Made by a program: the position numbers and the translations under genes. A stretch of DNA of 64,000 nucleotides from Paenarthrobacter nicotinovorans (GTDB taxonomy: Bacteria; Actinomycetota; Actinomycetes; Actinomycetales; Micrococcaceae). Where the stretch lies: assembly GCF_007670255.1 (NCBI RefSeq), contig NZ_SZVS01000001.1, forward strand, positions 62,001 through 126,000, in the 5' to 3' direction. Positions 51,952-60,164 of this stretch are shown here, piece after piece (position 1 is the stretch's first letter; the number at the start of each line of letters is the position of its first letter). The notes beneath the pieces are model-generated. The model had not been told where the DNA came from. It saw only the letters and a list, made by a program, of their open reading frames with translations, and did not search any database.

Positions 51952-54636
51952 TCAGGACAACCGTGCGAGCAGGCGCGAACCCAGATCTTCCAGTTCCGTG
52001 TACGTTGCGGTGTCAATTACAGCCTTGAGGCCCTCCAAAGTTGTCAGGAACGATGCCCCGCTGCTGGTCCGTGTTGGAGTGATGATCCGCGCAAGGACCT
52101 CATCCAACTGCTTGTACGGCTCCTTGCCCAGCAAGCCTGCCTTGTTCATGTCCTTGAGTCGTTCCGACACCAGCTCTGGTGTGAGGACATAACGCAGCCT
52201 GACCGATTTGCTGCTTCCCAGAGTTCCGTTCACGTCCGCCGTGATCCGTGTCCTGCCGTTCTGGCGGGACACCTCAACGCCCGCGTCTGCGGATACAACC
52301 GCACTTGGCCGGATGTCCAGTTCCAGGACGATGGAGGAGGACAACTGGGTGGGGTCGCTGAGGGTCAGCACCAGTTGGTCGGCCAATTCCTCCACGGCAA
52401 CGGCACAGGGTTGGGAAGCCGTCACGAAGGATGCGGCTCCGGCTTCGAAGAAAGCCGCAGCCCATCGCCCGGCAGACTCATACCGGGCTGCGTGCACCAC
52501 CCCGGTACGGGCGATGACACGAACCGGAGATTGTTCAGCTACGTGGGCTGTTGCACTTGCGCTTGCTCCCGGCAGGACGATGTAGGCGTACGAATCGGTT
52601 CCGGATGCGGTGTGGTCCAGCCAAAGGGTGGAGAAAGTGTTGCTTGCGGCAGGGGATGAACGGTTGGGGCTGATGTCGGCCAGCTTTCCGGTACGGCTCT
52701 GGCGCAGTGCGCGGACGTCGGTAGGGGTTGGAAAAACATAGCCGGCAACACCCTCCAGATGCGCCCAACGGGCGCCCGGTACTGCGTCGGTTGTTCCTTC
52801 GACGCCGGCCACGGCGCGCCCGTCAACGGTGACGCCGGCCGATGCCACCGACGTCGAACGCCTGTTCTCCAGAACTGTTTCGACGGTTCGACCCGCCGCG
52901 GCACTGATGCCGTCGCCGAGGCACAGAACCTGCTCGCCGAAGAAGAACCAGGACTTACGGCACCTCAGGGATGAGGGCTGTTCCGCCTTCAAACGGAGCG
53001 CCGCCGCTCCCCAGGTGCCGGCAGTCACTCCACCTGCCCAATAGTCGGGGTTGTGGTATTCGGCCCGCCAGGGGACGTTGGCATAGGTCCTTTCCACCCG
53101 GTCCACGGTCGTGCCGGGAATCCGGTAGGGGTCCACGGTGTACCAGTACCCGTTGTCGAACTGGGCGAGGTCATTCGTGTACAAGTACAAGGCCCCGTCG
53201 GCGGTGTACCAACCGGCGAGGTTTTCGTTGTTGCCCGTCTCGTAGTTCGAGATCCGCAGCGAGTGCATGGCCACAGCTGCCGCATAGCTTTCCGTGCGGT
53301 GAAGTACGCGGTCCATGGCGCCGAAAACCTGCGTCTTCACCAGCGGGCCCCTGGTCGAAACGGAAGTGTCGGCCAGCAGCGTCCTTGCGCCGACCAGCGA
53401 GGCCAGGGAAAACGCAGAAGTGGGATCGTGGGCCGTATCCGCAGTGAGCTCCTGCTTCAGCATGGAAGCCAAACGTTGTCGTTCGGCCCCGGAGGCGCTG
53501 GCAAGAAGGGGCAGGCAGGCGGCAAGGATGCCATGGCCGCTGTCGTGGTTGCCGCTGGCCGAGAAGGCAACATTGCGTCCCCGGACTGTGTCCATGACCA
53601 GGCCGTTCCAGAGGAATGGTTCGAAAGCCTCGTGGATCCAGGTGTAAACAATCGAGGTGTCGATGGGTGTCCCCAGCGCTGCCGTGCGGGTAATGGTGGC
53701 CACCAGCGAACTGAGGAAGCTGGAACCGTAGCCGCCGACGTACGGGAATTGACCGTGTTGTATGAAAGAACCGTCAGGATAGAAGCCATCGTGACTGAAG
53801 AAGGCTGCCTCGTCGGGACCACCGTTGATGGCGCCCACGTTACCGCCATTCAGCAGACCCACCGTCCCCCCGACAGGTTGGGCATAGGACAAGATGGATG
53901 CCAGGCTGGCCAATGCGGCTTTCACGGTGTCCAGTTCCCCAGCCAGGACTCCGCGCCCGCTGAAGCCATCGGCTATGAGCGCCAGGTTGGCGGCAGCGGC
54001 TTTGGTGCCCGTGGTCGGCATCTCCGGCACCTGCTTTTCCTGGGCGGCGACGCACGCGGTGATCTGCGCGGGCGCGAGCTGCTCAAACATGAGGACAGCG
54101 GTGTCGTTCAACGCTTGGGGAGTGGCAATCATCCACTCATACCAGTTGTCATAGGGCGCAGAGTTGGCAGTGTAGGCGTGGGAGGTGAACCAGTCGAGGC
54201 CATCGATAATGGCAGCACGCAGTCCGCTGCTGCGGTAAGCCGGGGACCCCTCGGCGGCCCACCCGATGGCCATGTCGCGGAGTCGGCGGGCGTGGGAAGT
54301 GACATTGGCGGATTTGGCGCCCAACGGCAGATCTGCCCACAAGGAAGTCCGTGGCGTCCCGGTGATCATCGATGACTGCCATTTCGTGGCCGTTGAGGCG
54401 ACAGAGGTCAGCCGCGATGCTATCGGAGGATCTGACGGGTTGTATCCAGAGCCGACGATCCCTGCTTTCCACGCTTGCCTGGCCACGGCGAACGGATCGT
54501 CGTTGGCGGCGGCCTTGGACGGTGCGGCCTGAAGACTCGTGAGCAAAGCGGCTGCAGCCGATCCCGCGAGGAGCAAGGACCTCCGGCTGAAGGATTTGTC
54601 GGTTAGTGCCGGGCCTGTTGAGGGAGTTGCATCCAT
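51952..54636 (-). CDS. Tat-exported polysaccharide lyase family 8 protein
   Basis: This 894-residue secreted lyase has a Tat signal (SFSRRSLLLAGSAAAALL, Arg18-Arg19) and the PL8 architecture: an alpha/alpha toroid with DNWYEWMIATPQALNDTAVL, then the conserved HDGFYPDGSFIQHGQFPYVGGYG and YETGNNENLAGWYTADGALYLY blocks, followed by beta-sandwich domains. PL8 enzymes degrade hyaluronate, chondroitin or pyruvylated xanthan by beta-elimination. I cannot decide which substrate is used here. The catalytic Asn, His and Tyr are probably present. The gene is separate from the ABC operon but shares its operator repeats. Confidence 0.9.
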   Translation of the reverse strand: MDATPSTGPALTDKSFSRRSLLLAGSAAAALLTSLQAAPSKAAANDDPFAVARQAWKAGIVGSGYNPSDPPIASRLTSVASTATKWQSSMITGTPRTSLWADLPLGAKSANVTSHARRLRDMAIGWAAEGSPAYRSSGLRAAIIDGLDWFTSHAYTANSAPYDNWYEWMIATPQALNDTAVLMFEQLAPAQITACVAAQEKQVPEMPTTGTKAAAANLALIADGFSGRGVLAGELDTVKAALASLASILSYAQPVGGTVGLLNGGNVGAINGGPDEAAFFSHDGFYPDGSFIQHGQFPYVGGYGSSFLSSLVATITRTAALGTPIDTSIVYTWIHEAFEPFLWNGLVMDTVRGRNVAFSASGNHDSGHGILAACLPLLASASGAERQRLASMLKQELTADTAHDPTSAFSLASLVGARTLLADTSVSTRGPLVKTQVFGAMDRVLHRTESYAAAVAMHSLRISNYETGNNENLAGWYTADGALYLYTNDLAQFDNGYWYTVDPYRIPGTTVDRVERTYANVPWRAEYHNPDYWAGGVTAGTWGAAALRLKAEQPSSLRCRKSWFFFGEQVLCLGDGISAAAGRTVETVLENRRSTSVASAGVTVDGRAVAGVEGTTDAVPGARWAHLEGVAGYVFPTPTDVRALRQSRTGKLADISPNRSSPAASNTFSTLWLDHTASGTDSYAYIVLPGASASATAHVAEQSPVRVIARTGVVHAARYESAGRWAAAFFEAGAASFVTASQPCAVAVEELADQLVLTLSDPTQLSSSIVLELDIRPSAVVSADAGVEVSRQNGRTRITADVNGTLGSSKSVRLRYVLTPELVSERLKDMNKAGLLGKEPYKQLDEVLARIITPTRTSSGASFLTTLEGLKAVIDTATYTELEDLGSRLLARLS

Positions 54637-54779
54637 GGTTCACCTTTGATTCCGGACGCAGCGAAGTGCGGCGGGGGAGTTGTAGGGGGTGTGATCCGGA
54701 CGGCTTGGGGCAGCCCCGGGATCAGGTTGGTTCCATGAAAGGCCACGGGAGTCAGCGGGTCAAGCAAATGATGTTGAGC

Positions 54780-54795
54780 TGAACAGTAATGAACA
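54780..54795. promoter_or_regulatory. Two TGAACA direct repeats upstream of lyase gene
   Basis: TGAACA at 54780-54785 and 54790-54795 form a direct repeat with exactly 10-base spacing, 144 bases upstream of the lyase start. This matches the pattern upstream of the ABC operon and the regulator. Confidence 0.65.
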
Positions 54796-54920
54796 ATCGG
54801 GGTGACTTTGATTTATGCCTGCTTGGCGTGAAGTCCGATCTTTGATGTTTTCTTTCGATCCCTGGCACACACTGGAGACAGGCCCGGTGAGGAAGCCGGG
54901 GTGCTCGGTAAACGTGGAAG

Positions 54921-55556
54921 GTGGTGGGGCCTGTGGGTGGATTCATTGATGGCATTCTGAGCGTCAGCCCGGCGCTCGCTTACACCTTGGTTGCGCTGCT
55001 CGTGTTCGCTGAAGACGCCTTCTTCCTCGGTTTCGTCATCCCGGGAGAAACGGCGGCAGTTCTTGGCGGTGTGATTGCCAGTCGCGGGGAGGTGCAGCTC
55101 GGGTGGATGATGGCTCTGGTGGTGCTGGCCGCGATCATCGGCGACACCGTCGGCTACGAGGTCGGAAGGCATGCAGGGACCCGCCTGCTGGAAAGCCGTG
55201 CCCTCAAACGTCATCGGGAGAAACTCGGCAAGGCGCAGGAGTTCCTGCGGCGGCGCGGGGGAGCCGCTGTTTTCCTTGGCCGTTTCGTCGCTTTCTTCAG
55301 AGCCGTGATGCCGGCTTTGGCCGGCACGTCCCATATGCACTATCCCCGCTTCCTCGCTTTCAATGCGGCCGGGGGACTCGTCTGGGGCGCCGGCTTTGTA
55401 CTGCTCGGCTACCTGGCCGGGAATTCCTACGAAGTCGTCGCCAAGGTCGTGGGCAGGGACATCACCGCAGTCGCCGTTGCCCTGGCGTTGGTAGCAGTGG
55501 TGATCTGGCGGGTCCGGTCCGCCCGCAGGAAGCGACGCGATGCACTGGGGAGCTGA
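54921..55556 (+). CDS. DedA family membrane protein
   Basis: This 211-residue membrane protein is of the DedA/SNARE-associated family: FAEDAFFLGFVIPGETAAVLGG, then RRGGAAVFLGRFVAFFRAVMPALAGTSHMHYPRFLAFNAAGGLVWGAGFVLLGYLAG. Several GTG codons cluster at the start (54921, 54924, 54933); the exact one is unclear. DedA proteins act as undecaprenyl phosphate or phosphatidyl-lipid flippases, and the next gene, a PAP2 phosphatase, fits that role. Confidence 0.9.
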   Translation: MVGPVGGFIDGILSVSPALAYTLVALLVFAEDAFFLGFVIPGETAAVLGGVIASRGEVQLGWMMALVVLAAIIGDTVGYEVGRHAGTRLLESRALKRHREKLGKAQEFLRRRGGAAVFLGRFVAFFRAVMPALAGTSHMHYPRFLAFNAAGGLVWGAGFVLLGYLAGNSYEVVAKVVGRDITAVAVALALVAVVIWRVRSARRKRRDALGS

Positions 55557-55558
55557 AC

Positions 55559-56329
55559 ATGCCAGGAAAAACTGAGCGGACAAAGGGTTGGGGGCGCGTA
55601 TTCCATGAGAAGTTCGTTGTGGAGGAGCGCTTCATGGAACCCCGAGCCAGGAAGGCTCTTTATGTGACCTCGGCCGTCTTGGCCGCAGCTGGCTTGGCTG
55701 CTTTCCTCTTTACGCTCGCGGGAGTCCTGCAGCATGGTGGCCTGGCCCTGGACGATGCCGTGGCTGAGCGTGCGCTGTTGGGGATGCGCACCGAACAGCT
55801 GACGCTGGTCATGATCGTGGTTGCTGTCATCTTCGGGCCGATAGCGCTGCCCATCATCGTCCTGGTTTTCACGCTCCTGTGGGGCCTGCTTGCCAAGCAC
55901 GCTTGGCGTCCGATGCTGCTGGCCGCTGCGATGCTGACGGGTGTGGCCCTGGCGCAGATCATCGGACGGTCGGTCGAACGGCAGCGCCCGCCGGTCAGCC
56001 AAATGCTCTTCGGCGTGGACACGACTTTCTCTTTTCCCTCCGGGCATGTCCTCGGCGCCTCGGACTTCCTGCTCGTGACGACCTTCCTGGTGTTTTCCCG
56101 CTACCGCAACCCGAGGGCCGCCGTCGTCAGCTTTGCTGTCGCCATAGCCGGTGTATTGCTCGCCGCCGTCAACCGCATTTACCTCGGTTACCACTGGTTT
56201 ACTGACGCTGTCGCGTCGGTGTCCCTGTCCCTGGTGGTGCTGGGGGCGGTGATTGCCGTGGACACCTGGCGCACCGCCCGGATCTTTGGCGAAGAGGTAA
56301 CGAATAATGACTACGGTATTGCTAAGTAG
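55559..56329 (+). CDS. PAP2-family membrane phosphatase
   Basis: This 256-residue protein has about six membrane helices and the three PAP2 motifs: RSVERQRPP, FPSGHVLG and NRIYLGYHWFTDA. It would dephosphorylate a lipid diphosphate or phosphatidic acid on the outer face of the membrane. It starts two bases after the DedA stop codon, so the two are co-translated. Confidence 0.9.
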   Translation: MPGKTERTKGWGRVFHEKFVVEERFMEPRARKALYVTSAVLAAAGLAAFLFTLAGVLQHGGLALDDAVAERALLGMRTEQLTLVMIVVAVIFGPIALPIIVLVFTLLWGLLAKHAWRPMLLAAAMLTGVALAQIIGRSVERQRPPVSQMLFGVDTTFSFPSGHVLGASDFLLVTTFLVFSRYRNPRAAVVSFAVAIAGVLLAAVNRIYLGYHWFTDAVASVSLSLVVLGAVIAVDTWRTARIFGEEVTNNDYGIAK

Positions 56330-56335
56330 CCTTAG
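56322..56335. promoter_or_regulatory. CTAAG-N4-CTTAG inverted repeat, variant of the stress palindrome
   Basis: CTAAG (56322-56326) and CTTAG (56331-56335) have the same spacing as the palindromes upstream of csbD and the catalase, but the central CATG is TAGC. It overlaps the PAP2 stop codon and lies 86 bases before the next gene. It is a weak candidate. Confidence 0.35.
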
Positions 56336-56420
56336 TAGTGGTGTCCTTATATCGGGATGAAACCTTCGTTCCGCTGACCGGACGCTGACCGGCCAGCCCC
56401 GCCGACTCCTCGGAGATGCC

Positions 56421-56846
56421 ATGCAAGGAATTGGTGGCCCAAGCCTTCCGCGACTGACGCAGGACATGCGCCCCCTCGGGTGCCTGCACTGCGGAACCAA
56501 TGAGAACGTCGCCATCGAATCCATCGAGTCACTGCCGCCGCATCCGGGCGAGCTGCAGGTCCAGGTAGGTTACGTGTGCCGGAAGTGCCAAGGCAATTAC
56601 CTGCACGCGGCCCGGTTCCGTGATGTCGCAGCGGTTCTGAACAGGACGCGTTCCTTGGATGGTCTGCTCCGTTTCGCCGGCGAATACTTCCACTGCGGAG
56701 AGCCGATGTCACTGATGGGCTCGAACATCAAGAGCATCTACGCGCCTCTGTCCACCGATGAGCCCAATGAAGACGCCTCGGTGGTCAACGTAGGAACCAA
56801 GGTACTTCGGTGCCAGTGCGGCTTTCAGTTGGAGCTGCCGAGCTAA
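56421..56846 (+). CDS. Hypothetical cysteine-rich zinc-ribbon-like protein
   Basis: This is a 141-residue protein with cysteine groups [19 protein letters not shown] and CQCGF. The pairs probably bind one or two zinc ions. It has no recognised family. It is followed one base later by a CbbX-like AAA ATPase gene, so it may be a substrate or adaptor of that enzyme. Confidence 0.78.
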   Translation: MQGIGGPSLPRLTQDMRPLGCLHCGTNENVAIESIESLPPHPGELQVQVGYVCRKCQGNYLHAARFRDVAAVLNRTRSLDGLLRFAGEYFHCGEPMSLMGSNIKSIYAPLSTDEPNEDASVVNVGTKVLRCQCGFQLELPS

Positions 56847-56847
56847 C

Positions 56848-57888
56848 ATGGCTGCCAGCCGTAACCCACTTGATGACCTGCGCGAGACAATTGGTCATCT
56901 GGCCAACCAGCTCAAGCTGCCAGGTTCCGAGCGGGTGGACGACCTTGTAGGTGACCTGGTAGGTCCCCGCCCGGGTCCGGCCCGCCCACTGTCCGAGGTG
57001 CAAGCTGAACTGGACGCGCTCGTCGGACTCGAAACCGTCAAGGAACAGGTGCGCGCCCTGGTTGCTCTGCTGCAGGTTCAGGCACGGCGTAAGTCGCACG
57101 GCCTGCCTGAAGTGGCCACGTCCCAGCATTTGGTGTTCCTCGGGAATCCCGGTACTGGTAAAACGACGGTAGCCCGGCTACTGGCAGAGATGTACCGTGC
57201 CGTTGGTTTGCTGCAGAAGGGTCACTTGGTGGAGGTGGACCGCTCCGGTTTGGTGGGCCAATATGTGGGGGCCACCGCCATCAAAACCGATCGGGTGATT
57301 CGGCGTGCGTTGGACGGGGTTCTCTTTATCGATGAGGCCTACGCCCTTGCCCCGGAAGAGGGCCGGATGGACTTTGGCCCTGAGGCGATCGAGGTGCTGC
57401 TCAAGCGGATGGAGGATCACCGGCACCGCTTGGTGGTGATCGTGGCAGGTTATCCGCGCCTCATGGAAGCCTTTTTGCTCTCCAACCCCGGTCTGCGCTC
57501 CCGGTTTGCCCGTGAGATCACGTTCCCGGACTATTCCGTGGACGAACTCGACACGATCTTCCACCAGATGCTCTCCCAGCACGAGTACCTGTTGGAGCCG
57601 GATGCGGACCAGATGCTCCGCCGGATCCTTACCGGCCTGCATGCAGGAGAAGACTCGGGCAACGCGCGTTTCGCACGCACATTGTTCGAGCAGGCACTCA
57701 ACCGTCAGGCGCTGCGGTTGTCCCGTGACGAAAAGCAAAGCCTGGACATGCTTGACCGTGAAGCGGTGATGACCCTCACTGCGGAGGACATCGCGGAGGC
57801 CGCACTGGCCTTGGGCGAGGAGCCGGAGCCGGAACCTGACCCGACGCCGGAACCGGACCAGCCGCGCTGGTGGCGCTGGCTGGCCTGA
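56848..57888 (+). CDS. CbbX/SpoVK-type AAA ATPase
   Basis: This 346-residue AAA+ protein has Walker A GNPGTGKT (residues 99-106), Walker [16 protein letters not shown], an Arg finger region [19 protein letters not shown] and a C-terminal helical domain. These are the features of the CbbX/EccA-like subgroup, which remodel protein complexes. The tail is unusual: an E-P repeat followed by a Trp-rich end (W-W-R-W-L-A). The partner may be the cysteine-rich protein encoded upstream. Confidence 0.88.
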   Translation: MAASRNPLDDLRETIGHLANQLKLPGSERVDDLVGDLVGPRPGPARPLSEVQAELDALVGLETVKEQVRALVALLQVQARRKSHGLPEVATSQHLVFLGNPGTGKTTVARLLAEMYRAVGLLQKGHLVEVDRSGLVGQYVGATAIKTDRVIRRALDGVLFIDEAYALAPEEGRMDFGPEAIEVLLKRMEDHRHRLVVIVAGYPRLMEAFLLSNPGLRSRFAREITFPDYSVDELDTIFHQMLSQHEYLLEPDADQMLRRILTGLHAGEDSGNARFARTLFEQALNRQALRLSRDEKQSLDMLDREAVMTLTAEDIAEAALALGEEPEPEPDPTPEPDQPRWWRWLA

Positions 57889-57894
57889 CCCCGT

Positions 57895-58527
57895 TTACGG
57901 ACAGGTGATGATCAGGTCAGCGGAGGCCTTCGTTGCCTCGACGTAGCGTGCGTTGGCTTCGTCAGGACCCTGCGCCCAGGCCTCGGCCGCGGCAGGATCC
58001 ATCCCGGAATCCACATGCCGTTGGATGAGCCGCGAAATGCGGGTTTCCGCTGCTAGTTCTACGAACCAGGCCTCGTCCAGGTAACTGCGGACCCGACCCC
58101 ACGGTCCTTCGTCTGCGAGCAGGTAGTTGCCTTCCGTGATGACAATCCCTGTCGACCGTGGCACCGCTATGGACGCCGCAATGGGTTCCTCGAGTCCGCG
58201 GCGATACGTCGGCGCGTAAATGACATCTTCCTCGTTGAGCCGAAGTCTTGCCAGGAGCGAGAGGTAACCGCCGACGTCGAACGTATCGATGGCGCCTTTC
58301 CGTGCCCTGAGTTCAGTACCTTCGATAAGGGTGTTTGCCAAGTGGAAGCCGTCCATGGGCACGATGGCGCATTCGTGCCCAAGATGCCGTCTGAGGCCTT
58401 CGGCAATGGTCGACTTTCCGGCGCCCGGGGGACCGGCAAGCCCAACGATCAAGCGGTTCCCCGATGTGGCCCTGCGGTGCAGGTCCTCCGCCAGTCGTGC
58501 GGTATCGCCAGCGTGCACAGGCTGCAA
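57895..58527 (-). CDS. Nucleoside/pantothenate kinase-like P-loop protein
   Basis: This protein of about 210 residues resembles the uridine kinase/pantothenate kinase family: Walker A GPPGAGKST, VPMDGFHLANTLIEG, VIYAPTYRRGLEEP and ITEGNYLLADEGPWGRVRSYLDEAW. It would phosphorylate a nucleoside or related small molecule. The start is uncertain. TTG at 58527 is favoured by an AAGGG ribosome-binding site at a good distance; GTG at 58518 is the alternative. It is preceded closely by the dienelactone hydrolase gene. Confidence 0.85.
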   Translation of the reverse strand: MQPVHAGDTARLAEDLHRRATSGNRLIVGLAGPPGAGKSTIAEGLRRHLGHECAIVPMDGFHLANTLIEGTELRARKGAIDTFDVGGYLSLLARLRLNEEDVIYAPTYRRGLEEPIAASIAVPRSTGIVITEGNYLLADEGPWGRVRSYLDEAWFVELAAETRISRLIQRHVDSGMDPAAAEAWAQGPDEANARYVEATKASADLIITCP

Positions 58528-58531
58528 TGAC

Positions 58532-59278
58532 TTAGCCCTTGAGGGTATCGTCGAGCAGGACCCGCAGTTCTTCGAAGTGCCGCTCTGTGGCCTGGGGATG
58601 GTAGGCGGACGTGTCGGCCATCGAGTAGCCATGCGGCGCCCCTGCGTAAATTTCATTGGAAGCCTCGAGCCCGGCATCGTCCAAAGCGGCACCGGGCCGC
58701 GCGACTGCCTCGGGAGCCATGCTGGGATCATGGTCGGCGTGTCCAAAGACGAATCGGGCACGGGCATCGGACAGGCCCAGGTGGGGACTGTCCGCAGCGT
58801 CGGTCGCGAGGCCGCCTCCATGGAAGCCGCCGCACGCTGCCACCTGAGGGTGCGAAGTGGCGGTGCGGACGGCCAAACGGGCGCCCATGCAATAGCCAGT
58901 GGTCCCGATGGGCCCGGGCGCCACACCATCCATCCCGGTGATTGCGGTGACCCATGCTTTGATATCGGGCAGCGCCTTGTCCGATGTCAGGCGACCTACC
59001 CGTGGAAAGGCGTCCCTGCCCGCGGCTTCCCTGCCTTCGGTGGTGGTCATGTCGCCCGCCGGGGCGAGCTCGGCTATGGCGCCTTCCCGGTAGAAGACGT
59101 TTGGGACCAGCACCACGTACCCCCAATCCGCAATGCGTTGGGCCATCTCTTCAATGCGGGGACGCACACCGAAGGCGTCCATGTAGAAGACAACTCCCGG
59201 GAATGTGCCCTTCGCTGTGGACGGGCGGACAAGCAGGCCCTCGGCGATGCCGTCAGCGGCAGGTATTTCGATGAGCAT
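58532..59278 (-). CDS. Dienelactone hydrolase family protein
   Basis: This 248-residue alpha/beta hydrolase has the catalytic triad cysteine at about residue 130 in GYCMG, the Asp in FGHADHDPSM and the His in GAPHGYSM. It would cleave a lactone or ester. It lies four bases upstream of the kinase-like gene and is likely to be in the same operon; the physiological substrate is not known. Confidence 0.9.
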   Translation of the reverse strand: MLIEIPAADGIAEGLLVRPSTAKGTFPGVVFYMDAFGVRPRIEEMAQRIADWGYVVLVPNVFYREGAIAELAPAGDMTTTEGREAAGRDAFPRVGRLTSDKALPDIKAWVTAITGMDGVAPGPIGTTGYCMGARLAVRTATSHPQVAACGGFHGGGLATDAADSPHLGLSDARARFVFGHADHDPSMAPEAVARPGAALDDAGLEASNEIYAGAPHGYSMADTSAYHPQATERHFEELRVLLDDTLKG

Positions 59279-59307
59279 CTGCTTACAGTACCGAAAGTAT
59301 CCGAGAC

Positions 59308-60099
59308 TCAGGCGCCAACTACGGCATCGTTGGACACAGCTACCACTTGTACTTTCACACCTGCGCTGACGAACTTACCGAGCTCCTTCGGGTCGGCGCC
59401 GTCGTCGGTCACCAGCGTCCACGGTGCGGCGAGCCGGGCCCAGGCATGGAAAGGACGGAGCCCAAGCTTGGACGAATCGGCCAATACGTAGACACTGCTG
59501 CCCCGCCGTGCCATGAGTTCCTTGAGCCGGGTCTGGGAATGGTCTGCCTCGCAGATTCCGTCCTCGGCGGTGACGGCATCAGCGCCAAGGAAGACTCTGT
59601 CAAAGCTCATTCGTTCCAAGGCCACTTCCGCCAAGGGGCCAACGAAGCTTTGGCTGAGAGTGCGGAGCCGGCCACCCAGGCAGTCCACCTCGATGCCTTC
59701 GGAATCGGCCAGTTCCTGCAAGGTGTTGATGCCCGGAGTCGTTACGGACAACGGGCCGAACCCCCGCAGTTCGTGAGCCAGCGCGCCCACTGTAGAGCCG
59801 GCGTCGAGAAGGATGTTCTCACCAGCGCGGACTTCAGCCGCCGCCCAGCGTGCAATGGCGTGCTTCTGCTCAAACGCTTCGCCGGTGCGCTGCCGTAGTG
59901 AGGCTTCGGGATGCGCCCCGAGCGCCATGGCCCCACCGTAGGTTCGTGCAAGGCGACCCTGCGAGTTCAGCAACGCCAGGTCCCGGCGGATGGTTGAGGC
60001 GGTGACGTCGAACCGGGCCGATAGTTCTTCCACCGACGCCAGGCCGGTGGTTACGGCAAGGTGGTAGATCTCCTCGCGCCTTGCACTTGCCGAGAGCAT
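59308..60099 (-). CDS. DeoR/GlpR-family transcriptional regulator
   Basis: This 263-residue regulator has an N-terminal DeoR winged helix (MLSASARREEIYHLAVTTGLASVEELSARFDVTASTIRRDLALLNSQGRLARTYGGAM) and a C-terminal sugar-phosphate sensor domain (NILLDAGSTVGALAHEL, RVFLGADAVTAEDGICEADHSQTRLKELM). It probably controls the adjacent fused kinase/dehydrogenase gene and responds to a phosphorylated sugar acid. Confidence 0.9.
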   Translation of the reverse strand: MLSASARREEIYHLAVTTGLASVEELSARFDVTASTIRRDLALLNSQGRLARTYGGAMALGAHPEASLRQRTGEAFEQKHAIARWAAAEVRAGENILLDAGSTVGALAHELRGFGPLSVTTPGINTLQELADSEGIEVDCLGGRLRTLSQSFVGPLAEVALERMSFDRVFLGADAVTAEDGICEADHSQTRLKELMARRGSSVYVLADSSKLGLRPFHAWARLAAPWTLVTDDGADPKELGKFVSAGVKVQVVAVSNDAVVGA

Positions 60100-60135
60100 T
60101 CTTAGGTCTCCTTACCGTGACGGTGCTACCCATGC

Positions 60136-60164
60136 TAACCGCCTCAACGGGCCCCGGGCGGTTA
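60136..60164 (-). terminator. Hairpin overlapping the stop codon of the fused gene
   Basis: TAACCGCC (60136-60143) and GGCGGTTA (60157-60164) form a perfect 8-bp stem with a 13-nt GC-rich loop. It includes the stop codon of the fused gene and precedes the DeoR gene. It may act as a terminator or attenuator. Confidence 0.5.
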
